A DNA stretch of 64,000 bases. Origin: Miscanthus floridulus (taxonomy: Eukaryota > Streptophyta > Magnoliopsida > Poales > Poaceae). Below the pieces are notes generated by a model. The model was not told the DNA's origin, searched no databases, and saw nothing but the letters and a program-made list of their open reading frames with translations. Made by a program: the position numbers and the translations under genes. Below, piece after piece: positions 45,476-56,600 of this stretch. The first letter of the stretch is position 1. Each line of letters begins with the position of its first letter. The DNA is taken from positions 14,846,789-14,910,788 of the forward strand of contig NC_089593.1 in the NCBI RefSeq assembly GCF_019320115.1, read 5' to 3'.

Positions 45476-45675
45476 GGTCAGTCTTAATGAGGGTTTCAAA
45501 GGAGATTGTTGTGGCATGTCAACAAATTTGTTGAGTTGACAAGTTTTAATTATGAAGAGAGATAGAGATAGAGACAGTTTCATTGAGATGAAACCCCGTT
45601 GTAACAGTCACCAACATAAAAATTGACATGACAGTCTTGATAATTGTGTCATGAAGCTTTTCACTAAGACTGGCC
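45476..45675. mobile_element. Tourist-type MITE
   Basis: The ends are GGTCAGTCTTAATGA and, inverted, GGCCAGTCTTAGTGA, flanked by TAA on both sides (45473-45475 and 45676-45678). The 3-bp TWA duplication fits PIF/Harbinger-derived MITEs. Length is 200 bp. Confidence 0.85.
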
Positions 45676-45844
45676 TAATGCACCCTGAGTTCCCCTTGAA
45701 GGCTTGAACCTCGTTCGTGTGCGTTGCAGTTGGGTTTAATGTTTAATTAATGAAGCTCCTTATAAAAAAGTAGCAGTGTACCTATTATTATAAAACAACC
45801 AAGTAGTGTATAGTATGTTCATCACAATATATATGTGCATGCTA

Positions 45845-46051
45845 GGGGTGTTTTGATCCTAGGAAAAATTAGCACATCGTGTAGCAATTAATGGACTAAA
45901 CATGAGGTAATAAGAACTAATGGGTTCTAACCACCGATTAGCTTCATTAGCTCTTATTAGCCAATGATTATATTAGCTCATGTTTAGATCTTATATTTGG
46001 AACCTAAAACCCAGGTCTAATTTTTTAGCATGCATTGGATCTAAACACTCC
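45845..46051. mobile_element. Tourist-type MITE
   Basis: The ends are GGGGTGTTTTGATCC and, inverted, GGAGTGTTTAGATCC, flanked by CTA (45842-45844 and 46052-46054). Internal sequence is AT-rich with an imperfect inverted-repeat character. Confidence 0.75.
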
Positions 46052-47050
46052 CTAAATAAGTATATGGTAGCTTCGTACTAACCTAGCTAATCTAGGGGGT
46101 CTTCTAATCGAAGAAAGAAAGAATCTAGTAGACTAGTACACATGTACGCACGCGCTGCAACATCGACCTGAAACCTACGACAGAGCATGGTGCGTCGACC
46201 TCTGTGAGAGATGAGACGACCCGGCAGCGCACTGACGTCCAAGGCTGCTGGAGCTGGCGCTGGCTGTGTGGTGTGGCCGTGTGTGGGACGACAACGACGA
46301 CGAGCAGGTACCATCGACGGACGGCATGTCGACATGCATATGCATATAATGCATCCCAGTCCCAGAGACCCAGCGTGGGTGGGCATGCATGCATGCTATT
46401 GATTGACCATGCACTGACCAGTGACCACACACACATGGAGATGGAGACGACAGACGAGCACGAGACAATAAACCAAGTGGCGCCACTGATCTGAAATGAT
46501 AGATCAATGCTACGGGAAAATCGTGGTGGCCGAGCGCGCATATGCAGTGCAGATGGCTGCTGGTGCCCCAGCTGATACGTACTGAGTGAACGATGCAAAA
46601 CACTTTTTTTCACGATGGTGGCGAGGCACGTATTTCATTAAGCAGAGAAGAGTTTTTGTTACATCGAAGAGAGGCCATGGTAATCCTTGGTTACCGAGAC
46701 CCTCTTCCCCGACAGGGCACGGATGTGATTACAGCTGGGTATACGCGCTAGGAGGTGCTGTGCATGTGGGTGGGAGCCACGGTGGGTTTGGTGACTTGGT
46801 GCTCAATGCTAGCTGCATTGCACGGGGCCAGTGCTGCATGCTCTCACCTCTCTTGGAAATACTCCTGGTTTTTTTTTTTAACAAGAGATCGATCCGCAGG
46901 CAGAGCAGAGCACAAGCCTACACTCGTCGATCTACCTCTCTGCTCTTCTCAACCTCCGTAATACTCGCTCGTCTCTGCTTCACCAAAATGTTCATCGTCA
47001 TGGATATAGTAACAAGCACCTAGCTAGCTAGCTAGGATGGTAACGGAGTA

Positions 47051-47198
47051 CTCTCTCCATTTCAAATTATAAGATTTTTTGATTTCTTTTTTGATTCATT
47101 ACTTCTACTAAGTATCTAAATGTAGTGTATATCTACGTGCATAATAAAAACTATGTATTTAAAAAGGCAAAATGCTTTATAATTCCAAATGAAAAGAG
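47051..47198. mobile_element. Stowaway-type MITE
   Basis: The left end is CTCTCTCCATTTCAAATTAT and the right end inverted is a decayed match (CTCTTTTCATTTGGAATTAT), between TA dinucleotides. Length is 148 bp. Confidence 0.75.
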
Positions 47199-47659
47199 TA
47201 ATTATCAAGGATGCGCTAGATTTCAAGGCAACGAAGGACAAGAGATACCGCAAACGCAACAACTTGAACGGGAATGGTCCAAATTAAAACTACTGCATGT
47301 CTCAGTCTGCATCCATCCATCCATCCGTGACACGGCAGCGGTGCCGGTGCGTAACAGCGCTTATGCATTTCAGCTGGAATCTCTAGTGGCTGAAGAGTCG
47401 TATATACTTCCCTTCATTCTCTTCTAGAATCAGACCAGCAAAGGCACTAGTATACATAAGATAACATTGACTATAGTCAGTGTTCCGTTCCGTCCATCCC
47501 TTCGTCTTTCACCGTTTTATCCTACCTTTTCATCCTCCTTTTCTTCGAGTGGCTGGCTACATGACAAGAACATATACTTTGCGTTTGAAGGTGTACTACA
47601 GTGGTCCTCAAGTCCATATATTCAGATTACTCACAGCCACAACAATCAATATATTTAAG

Positions 47660-47920
47660 TATAAACCGGCAGCACCACAAATCACTGCAGGGTGTGATAC
47701 TGATCCGACAAAGACACTCATGTTCTCACTGCTGGTAGAGGTATCACCTTGTAGTGACACATATCATATCACTTTTGGGTAATGTGTATATATACCCGGC
47801 AGTGATACCAGCATTTCACTGTGCGTGTTGGGTCTAAGACCCGATAGTGATAAGCAAGTCCCGATCCATCACTATTATTGATTGTCCTCTGCCGGACCTA
47901 ATTCTAGTAGCGCCGAGTTT
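47660..47920. mobile_element. CACTA-like remnant
   Basis: It contains CCGGCAGTGAT and ATCACTGCAGG motifs like the CACTA-2 subterminal repeats. The right edge inverted reads CGCTACTAGAATTAGG, a plausible decayed CACTA terminus. The left boundary is unclear. Confidence 0.4.
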
Positions 47921-48087
47921 AGATCTGGGAGTAGCAAGAGAGTCGGGTAACGGGAACTCCTTATATACATGGACAAATCAAAACTCGTAGAATTCATTAT
48001 ATTTGCGGCCGAAGAGAGTATAATCTTTGGAATTTGATCAATAGCACCAAGTCCAAACAAGTACTCCTACCCTAGTCATATCTAGTA

Positions 48088-48220
48088 CTCCGTCCGATCC
48101 AAATTATAAGTCGCTTTGACTATTTTGGTACATCCATTTTGCTATGCATCTAGACATATTACATAGCAAAATAAATAAACTAAAAAAGTCAAAACAACTT
48201 GTAATTTCGCACGAAGGGAG
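48088..48220. mobile_element. Stowaway-type MITE
   Basis: The left end is CTCCGTCCGATCCAAATTAT and the right end inverted CTCCCTTCGTGCGAAATTAC, between TA dinucleotides (48086-48087 and 48221-48222). Length is 133 bp. Confidence 0.85.
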
Positions 48221-49690
48221 TACATAGTAAAACAAAACAAGGCAGTCTGTTCGGTCTGAACTTACAAGCTAGTTATTATTTGGCCTCTTTCAAATCCTTG
48301 TAAAATCTATTTAACCAATTTTTTTTTTTTTTTTGGTTTGGCACACACTGGTGGTAGTGGAAGGCCGAAGGCTGCACCACGCCCGTCCAAACTCCAAATC
48401 TCTACGTGTTACACAATGAACAAACTAAACGTGCGTGTCCAACTGCAGTAGTGCGCGTTCGTGCGTTAGTGCTGCTGCTGCTGCTGAACTACAGCTAGCG
48501 CCACGCCGCGCACTGCACTGCACGGGCCAGCATGCCTGCCTGCCGAGCTAACCTGAAAGCTATGCTACAGACCAATCGAGCGAGCGGGTGGAAAGTGGAT
48601 GGAAACGGCACTACAGCTTAACGACGGTGATGGAGCGAAAAGACTCCATCACGCGGCCGTCCGTCGATCACGCGGCCGCCGCAACAGCACTGTGAGCGTG
48701 AGACGACGACCCAGCCGGCGAACGAGCGCATGGATGCCCTACCGTCCCAGGCTGGCTGGTGGAGCTAGCGACGACAACGACGGCGACGGCGACGGCGACA
48801 ACGACATGAACGGAACGCACACATGCGCACGCACGCACGCAACTTCCTCTCTCGGTCCTGTCGTCGTCGCCCCCGTTGTCCCATCACCCTAGCTTGCTTG
48901 GGTACGGTGGGCATGCCACCGATCAGATCACGGCCGGAGCACTGATGATTATTGAGCACACGACACGAGACGACGAGACTGGATCCAACAGGGCAACAGG
49001 AGAAGAAAGTGGCGCCACTGAAATGATGCTGCAGGAAAATAGTGACCGGAGTGAGTGTGAGTGGAGGAGGTAGAGCGCAGATGATGCAGCAGAAGGCAGC
49101 ATGGCTGCCGGTGCCTGCTACCTGCTCTGCTGGTGCCACAGCTGAGTGGACGTACGGTGCCAAAAGACTTTTGCTCAACCTCTACGCGGAGGTGCCTGTA
49201 CTTCGTGGGAGTGAGCCACACCCGGACATGGTGGTCAATGCTGCTTTGGGGTGGGTCCAGGCGCACTAGAACACAGCAGCAAGGCCAGCTGCCTGCTCTT
49301 GCTCTGAATCTGATGCTGCTCTCAGCTCTCTTGGAAACGGACAACATAGTGCCACAGGTTTTGGACCGAGATCGATATGGTCTGTCTATGGAGCGAAACA
49401 GAGACCACCGCTTGCTTGCCTAGTTTCTGCTCTTTCAAATCTCTAATCTTCTCTGATTCACCAACATTTTCCCAAGTTCAAGTGTCAGCACGTCTGATGT
49501 ATACATCCAGTAGGTCCACATGCAACCACTGCGCAGGATGATTCAGGAGGCCAGTTCACAGAAAATCACCACTATTCAATTTTGAATTGAGCTGTTTCGC
49601 ACACAACTACAGGCCAATGCTTTTCCTTCAGCAAATCCTCAATGAAATGTTAAGATGCATGCAGACTGAAGGTGCACCAGCATCAGAACA

Positions 49691-50101
49691 ACCTTATGGG
49701 GGGTGAAATTTTTGTATTTTGGTCCCTTTTGAAAACATTTTTTACAAAAAGACCTACGCCAAAACGTTTTCTGAAAATAGACCATTTTTAGGCGTCTTAG
49801 AACATGACGCCGATGTATGAGGGTCGGCGTTGACTGACACGACGCCGAGGCCTTGCCACGTCACGGACGACCCCGGTCGACGGCGACACGGTGGCGCGTG
49901 GGGTCCGAGACGTCGGCGTCGTGTCAGCCAACGCCACGGGCCCAACCTCGGCACGGCTGGACTGCGCGCCGAGCTATTGGCACCATCCGGCGCGCGGCCC
50001 AAGCGGCCCAACAACGCTTCGTGGCCAATAGCTCGGCGCAGTGTCACTTAACGCCGAGCCACCAGACCTCGGCGCAGCCCGACTCCACGCATGGCGCTGC
50101 T
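49691..50101. repeat. Repeat-like segment abutting duplication copy B
   Basis: An AT-rich left part (TTTTGGTCCCTTTTGAAAAC) gives way to a GC-rich stretch with repeated GACGCCGA, CTCGGCG and GCCAATAGCTCGGCG motifs in both orientations. It looks like an end of an unclassified mobile element. It stops exactly where homology with copy A begins. Confidence 0.45.
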
Positions 50102-50401
50102 AGGAGTTCCTATCTGGAAATTGAATGACACCTCGTCGAGGAGGGCTGGAGATGCTGCCGTGTTCTCTTGTCGGCACCCACGCTGCATGCAGTTGGCCGT
50201 TACTCACAGCGCATGCATGTTCTGTCGAGCGAGACTAGTACTCCTACTATACGAAGGCAAGCACTATAAGTTCTCAGGATGCATCCTCTTTTCTCTAGTG
50301 GTCATCTTCTCACTGCATGAGTAAGCAGCATCTTCTTCTGTGAGACTAGTGCAGAACCTAACTTGCGTGCTTGCACCTTAGCTCACAACATTTTTGTGCA
50401 G

Positions 50402-50891
50402 CGACGAAGATGGCAGAGGTGGCTGGGGCGCAAGCAAGGCAGCAGCTCGCCAGTGCTCGGCGCATGCGTCGGATCGGAAGGCACAGAAGGAGCTCGGCCG
50501 TGCTCGAGTGCTCCATGTCTACGCCATCCGCATGCGACGGCAAGTTCAGGTCGAGCTTGGCCGCGCGCGAGCGCTCCGTCTCCGTCAGCAAGTGGAGCTC
50601 CGCCGTGCGGGAGCTCTGTCCAACACTGGTGGAGCTCATCCGCTCACGATCATGGACGAAAGTGAAGCGGCCGGTGACGATCACGGCACCGACTCCGACA
50701 GCATTCGGTACATTCCAGACTCACTGGCCAGCGACACCTGTGTTCCAGATTCATTCGAGGACATCGAGGAAGAAGCTAGAATTGCTGCACATGTTGCTGC
50801 TGAAGCAGAAAAGGATGAGAAAGCCCTTGCGATTGTCCGTCCAATGATGTTTAAAATCATCTTCCCTAATTTTCCTGAACTACACAAGTGA
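50402..50891 (+). CDS. Unknown small ORF, copy B (possible last exon)
   Basis: The frame starts at a plausible acceptor (TTTTTGTGCAG, ending 50401) and runs 163 codons including the stop, TGA at 50889-50891. It has three Arg-rich near-repeats (ELGRARVL, ELGRARAL, ELRRAGAL), then an acidic segment (MDESEAAGDDHGTDSDSIRY) and a helical Glu/Ala-rich end (FEDIEEEARIAAHVAAEAEK) closing IIFPNFPELHK. A second frame starting at ATG 50410 is also long and has the better Kozak context. Differences between copies A and B are slightly more often silent in the frame given here. I recognise no family. Copy A is frameshifted. Confidence 0.35.
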
Positions 50892-51577
50892 TGCGAAACG
50901 AGCAATGGTGTACTCTTGTTTTTTATCTAATCGGTTACATGCAGTAGGAGTACATTTTTTTGTGGAACACTAAGCTATGCAGCGATGAAATTCACTGTAT
51001 CTTGATAAATTTCCTTATCTACTTGTTGCCTTATTGGAAGTTGATGAATTCTCTCTAACGTTCCCTTCTTCATATGAGGGATAGCATAATGTTGCCCTCC
51101 TTTTGCACGCATAATCTCTATCATGCACCCCTGCAGTGTTAGGAATACATGGTTTGACCTGTCCACCTGATATTCTAAATACGCTTTGATCACATTCAAC
51201 TCAATTTCTTGGATGTTTGATGGAGATGACTTTTCAAATAATGCCTGCAGAGCTAAAAAAAACCCAGATCCAAAATATTAAGATCCGAAGAGTTGGGTGG
51301 CTGACACATTAGCCGTATATCCCACCCATCTGCTTGTGGAGCACGACAAAAATCTGGATCGTCAACTGCAATGTGCGTCTTCGCGTTATCTTGTTGGATG
51401 AATATAGGACATCCTCGTTCTTCAGGAGGCTATTTTTCTTTGATGGCCGGCAAGACCTTTTCAATGAGAAACTTTTGGATAGTATCTCTCGTGACCGATG
51501 TCATGGCCTTCAGCTGCATGGTTCCTGTACATACAACCACATAAGTAGAGTAACCAAGATTAGTAGAGTAATCCTAA

Positions 51578-51838
51578 TCTATACTATAGTATAAAGAGCG
51601 TGCAAGCCGGCAACTTCCGTCCCTCTCACAGATCACTGTTACCGGCACAGTCAATGCGAGATGGTTTTCGTGGTGAACAGTAACGAATTTTTCTGTGAAC
51701 AGTAACGGTTTCTATGAACAGTAACGGGTTATTACGAACATTGCTCCATCCATTAAGGAACAGTTCGATTTTTTTTTTACGCACTACAAATTTTTTCTCC
51801 CCGCTATTACCCGCGCAACGCGCGGGGTTACCTGCTTG
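51578..51838. mobile_element. Small Helitron-like insertion, copy B only
   Basis: It begins TCTATACTATAGTATAAAG and ends with a GC-rich hairpin (CCCGCGCAACGCGCGGGG) followed by TTACCTGCTTG. It lies between A and T with no target duplication. Copy A has the intact site at 7160/7161. TC start, 3' hairpin, near-CTRR end and A/T target are Helitron hallmarks; the terminal CTTG departs from CTAG. It is 261 bp and non-coding. Confidence 0.88.
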
Positions 51839-52281
51839 TTTAAGTAAAATTAAACACCTTACCCATAGGCCTATTGGGACTTCGCCTCTTGGCTGGCTCC
51901 AAGTAAGTGAAGGGAAAAATCCCTATCTTGCCATCAAATGTGCATACGCCGTTCTCAAATCTTGGGCGGGCTTTCACGTCTAAAAATATCACCTTTTCAA
52001 TAAAATTTTTGCTCTTCGCAGTTCTTCGAGGGATCTGTTCGTCAGGCGCCAAGTAATAAATTTGGTTTTTCTTTGTCCTATAGAACCATTTCTCATCTAT
52101 GTAAATGACATTGTATAAAGATTTGAAGGTTGGATCATCTGGTATGCTTTGACTGTCAAGCATATTTACGCAAAATCGCACACGTTTCTTCATGTTTTGT
52201 TCTGTTAAGGTGAACTTTATGGCATTTGTATGACGCCTCAACTTTCCTTCTTTGAGCCGGTCATGCAATGTGCTCTTTGGC

Positions 52282-52486
52282 CAGCGGCGGACCCAAGAAA
52301 AATTTTAGGGGGGGCTAAACAACACATACCTCCGACTACTGCTCGATCTTAAGTCTCAGCCCTACCTACACTATAGAACTTTGCCTAAAAATTCATGAAG
52401 GCTCCAGGAGGATTCCATTAGTCCGGTATGGGTAGGGGGGCTCAAGCCCCCCCCCCCCCCCCCCCCCCCCGCTGGATCCGCCCTTG
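52282..52486. mobile_element. hAT-type MITE, copy B
   Basis: Same insertion as 7604-7749, with TCTTTGGC at 52274-52281 and 52487-52494. This copy is 205 bp because it keeps about 50 extra bases near the right end and a longer C run (about 25). Confidence 0.9.
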
Positions 52487-53411
52487 TCTTTGGCATATGC
52501 AAGGCGTTGGGTAGGCCACGGACAGTATGACGCTGTCTAAGCGGCACATCTTTTATGGCATCTGGGTTAAATGTTTTTTTTTTCGACCACAAAATTTTTT
52601 GTTGTTGTTTTCAAAAGCTAAAATTCCACCACCAGTTTGTCCAGTTCGCCATACGCGCGGGATAACTCTCCACGAAACCCCGTATCAGCAGCAACGGACT
52701 TCGTTACTCCCTCCTTCATCATGCTTGGAGCTGATCTTTCTAAGCACATGGCATAGATGATCCTTTTTATGTCAGGAGGGTAGTGCCTCCTCCTCTTGAT
52801 ATTGTTAGGAGTGCCTACACACACAAAAAAACATGCTCGTGTTCAAATATCCGTACGTGCATGGGACATGCAGCAACAAAAACAAATGAGAAAAAACAAT
52901 GACGCCTGCATCAGAACGTCCATCGGGTATCAACCTGAATCCAATGCCACGAAATCAGCTTCATCGGCAGCGGCGTCATTTTGGTCCATGGCATGTGCAC
53001 CGTTGTCCGTTTCTTCAGTTTGGTCCATGGTGTGTACACCGTTGTCCGCTTCTCCAGCTTCAGGTTGAGCCACGGCGTCTCCTTCGGCTCCAGCTTCATC
53101 CGTGCCATCACAGCTACGTCGTTGTCGCTCTCGTCGTCATCGCCATCACCTGCGATGGATGCCGCTGAACTATTACACTTGGAAAGGCACACATGGGAAC
53201 ACAATCGAAATATAGAAACGGAAACCAGGAATGAGTACCTTCGTTGCCCGGGTCCCAAACGAAATCATAGAGTTCAAATCAAGTATGCCTCCTTCAAATT
53301 CCTCAATTTCATCCCAATCAATAGGCTGATTCAGATCTAGACCGGGCATTATGAGTAGAGGGAAGATTAGAGGAGTAAGATGTGGTGTCCACTGTGAATA
53401 AGCATTCCCTG

Positions 53412-53419
53412 TATTTATA
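53412..53419 (-). promoter_or_regulatory. TATA box of the mariner-like gene, copy B
   Basis: The minus strand reads TATAAATA, 63 bases upstream of the ATG at 53349. Confidence 0.45.
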
Positions 53420-53633
53420 GGAGGAACATACCGGAGGCATAGGCCGTGGCGCCACATGCAAATCAATTTCCATTAGCGCCAATGAAAATTTTGTAGGCGC
53501 CAAGGGACAAAATGGGCACGCACCAAGGAAGAAAATTTCGGTCATGCGAGAGAAATTAGCGCACGCCATGCATGCAGTTCCTTTGGCGCTCCAACGGAAA
53601 AAAAAATCCATCTGCATGCATGCAGGGCGGGGC

Positions 53634-53636
53634 AAG
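53634..53636. other. Unoccupied CACTA-1 insertion site
   Basis: GGGGCAAGGGAA is continuous here, with a single AAG. In copy A the same sequence is split by CACTA-1 and AAG is duplicated. Confidence 0.95.
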
Positions 53637-56600
53637 GGAATTGTCCGAGCCGTTGCTTTGCCGCGCGGAAGAGTGAATGGCTCGCGGAAGAGTAGTTGTA
53701 AATTTACTAGTCCGTAAATAGAAGATAACAATGACTAGTTGTTAAATCTCGTGGATCCATTCAGTGATCCTAACTTCCTCTTATCACAAATATATATTAT
53801 TATTCATCTTTCTAGGTTTAACCTAAGTCATAATTTTAACATTGCCTAGCAATACCTAATACACACATATCTTATATATGAAAAAGAGTTATGAATCACT
53901 TTTGTATAGCAATCTTGTAATGCCAACCTTGCAAAGCGAATTTATATAAATTATTATATATCGGGGACCAAAACCAAAATGGGTTGATGTATAATTTTAT
54001 AATAAACTTATATGGACTTATATTTACAATCGAAGGAGTTGCCATTATTATTCTCTCCACCATGTGTGCTAAAACATTAGTCTATTGCAGCACGCAGTGT
54101 CCTATGGCTTCAACACGTACTCCGAGATATTCCGACACAAGCTTTGGTAATTGGTAGGGATGATGAATGGATGATGAGCACCCACGCCAATCGCATCACA
54201 GCAGCCACGAGGATAAAATGTTTACGGTCGCTCTCAGCAATCAGCATGCTAAATTAAGAAGCCTAAGCACATCATATATCATTTATTGTTTGCCCACTGT
54301 GCACCACCTATCCATTGCCATGATGCCTGCCGATCATGGAGCTTCACTGTCATCATTCATGAACTCGCCGTCGCCATCGCCATCGCCCTGCATGCCAGCC
54401 AGTATAGCTATAGCTAGAAAAAAAAAGGCCAAGGGTCCCTCAGCTGCACGCAGTGCACGCGCGCCTTCTTCTTCTTTACACATCACGCAAGCGCCGGACG
54501 CGATTGCCGCTTGCACAGCGGCGTTCTGTGTGTGATTGTCCTCTTTGCATGCTAAACTGCCGGCGGCTGCTAGCTCGTGTCCACAGAGGAAGCTAGTTGG
54601 TGCTGATTACATGGAATCATGGATGCATCATTATATTTCATCTTATCATCATCTACCTATATGGATAGCTTCACGATTCAATATTGACCACGTGGAATTA
54701 ATGCATCCTAGCAATTCAGTCCAAATCAAATACGTATTTGATATGTTGTTTATACGTGCATGTTTGGCTACTACGAACCTAGGGGCCTTCTAACTGAAGA
54801 AAGAACCCAACTTTCAAAAAAAAAGAGAGGAAGAATCTAAAACTCAGCAACTTGACGAAAAGCTGTCTAGTTGTGTCATGGTCATCAGTGAAAAGTATTA
54901 AAGCTTGTAGAGCATCAAATGCTCGAGTGTTGATGTTCTGCTCACCTTAGCTTTTCTACAGGCGCATAAAACTCTCAGCATTTCCGTATACTACCTCTCG
55001 ACATTATATTCAAGAATATTGTTCCCCCAACTCAATTTACGAAGGCCTCCAAAGATTTAAGCTAATTTCATGTCTAATAATGGCGACATCACTATGCATG
55101 GTGGAGGGAGAGAAATATGCCATGCAAACCATAATGAAGAAAATAATCTTGCACCAAAGTTTAAAAATAACATTGGATTGGCATCCTAGAGCCACCTCCT
55201 CGAAGAAAATCAATAGAAAAAAAAATTTCCTTTATATTTGTAACTTTAGGGTATCCTTATTTTTCTGTCGTTTTTTGCACACACAGGATTATTCTAGTTT
55301 CTAGTAGTGCACCGTTCTGCCCATAAAGGAGTGTTTTTTTATATATCCAGTGGTAACTTGTTGGGGGCGGCCGACTGTTGTTACCAACAAAGAAATAAAG
55401 CCATTTCTAAAGACGACCGGTGTTTCAAAGTGAAACTAAAGCCTGAAGGTAGTTGGAAACACTAACCGATCCTAAAAATTGAAGCCATTTCTCGAGGTGG
55501 TCCGTTACATTGTATCCTCAAATTGTATTTTCAAGAACAACTCTAGATGCAACTGATTCTGAAAAAGAATTTGTGGCGCATGTAAAAATGATTTTGGATA
55601 ACACGACGGCTTGTTCGATTGGACAAGTTGGCATAGGTGTGTAGTACAATTCAAGAACAAAAAATAGGTGATGATGCAAGCTACGTTAGGTGAAAAAGAA
55701 AATATCCACAATTCCAATCCCGATTTAGGTCACACAACGTCATGCTCCGTCACAAGATTACGGCATCTCCTCGCATGCTTAAACTAAGATGTGAAAGGAC
55801 TTAATGATGCTCTACACAAAACTCGCTGAAAATGACAAGGCAAGCTCAGCACTCCTCAATTAGCTCCAATGAACCGTTTGCTGGCATATCCTCCGGCATT
55901 AGCAGTTTAGCACTACTCTCTCCACTATCAGCAATACAGTGAACCATATAATTAGTCACGAGGCCTTATGTATAACAAACTCCTTTTTGCGATTACATGT
56001 TCCAATTAATTAGTAGCCTAGTAGCAGGCCCGAGCCAAGGGGCGTGCGAGCAGTGCGTGGGAACAGGGCCCATGATTTTTAGGAGGCCCCTACGGTAGTT
56101 TGTCATCAGGCGCATACAAACTAGTACTAGTGGCTACCAGCTACGCTAAGGGATTAATTCAAGCCCATGGCGTAAACTACCATCATGTATTAGCACTGGA
56201 AACTAGCCGATACTACATACTACGTGCTACGGAGTGCATATGAGTCAGGAGTACAAAGTGTCTAATATATTTAACCAAATATATAAGTAAAAAAATACTA
56301 ATGCTCAAATAAACATATTAGAAAGTATATCTCATGAAAAATCTAATAATATTTATTTGATATCATAAATATTATGTATTTTATATATAGCTAGTCAAAC
56401 TTGAGATATTTTAACTTTTTACTGTGCTAAAATTGCACTCGTTTCTGGACGGAGAGAGTACTCGATAATTCTAATCTTTTCCCCAATTTTGAATTCTATT
56501 GTCCTTCATAACATTATATGAACTAATGTTTTTTCGAACAATCATTATATTATAAACTATAATTATCCTTCATATATATGATTATTTATCGTGTTCCAAG

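Larger units (their letters stand above)
45210..49690. other. Spacer between the two copies, no supported gene
   Basis: It contains two Tourist-type MITEs, two Stowaway-type MITEs, a CACTA-like remnant and a weakly repeated GC-rich segment (about 46120-47000 against 48560-49440, sharing GTGGCGCCACTGA and CTCTCTTGGAAA). Short open frames here are GC-composition effects and are not shared between the two repeats. Confidence 0.5.
50975..53349 (-). pseudogene. Mariner-like transposase, copy B
   Basis: The architecture is the same as copy A: ATG at 53349, acidic exon, HTH exon, then the catalytic region with D1 in YIDEKWF, D2 in QQDNAKTH and D3 in NILDLGFF (DD39D spacing), and an open C-terminus to the TAG at 50975-50977. 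Breaks differ from A: a 2-base insertion in exon 1, a 1-base change in the acidic exon, a TAG where the family has Trp just before PPEERG (near 51440), and a Helitron-like insertion at 51578-51838. The frameshift after VAADTGF and the hAT MITE are shared with A, so the gene was already dead before duplication. The C-terminal part is better preserved than in A. Confidence 0.88.

Noticed and set aside
48599..49423. Moderate ORFs on both strands
   Set aside because: Frames are not conserved with the related segment at 46120-47000 and lack splice or motif support.
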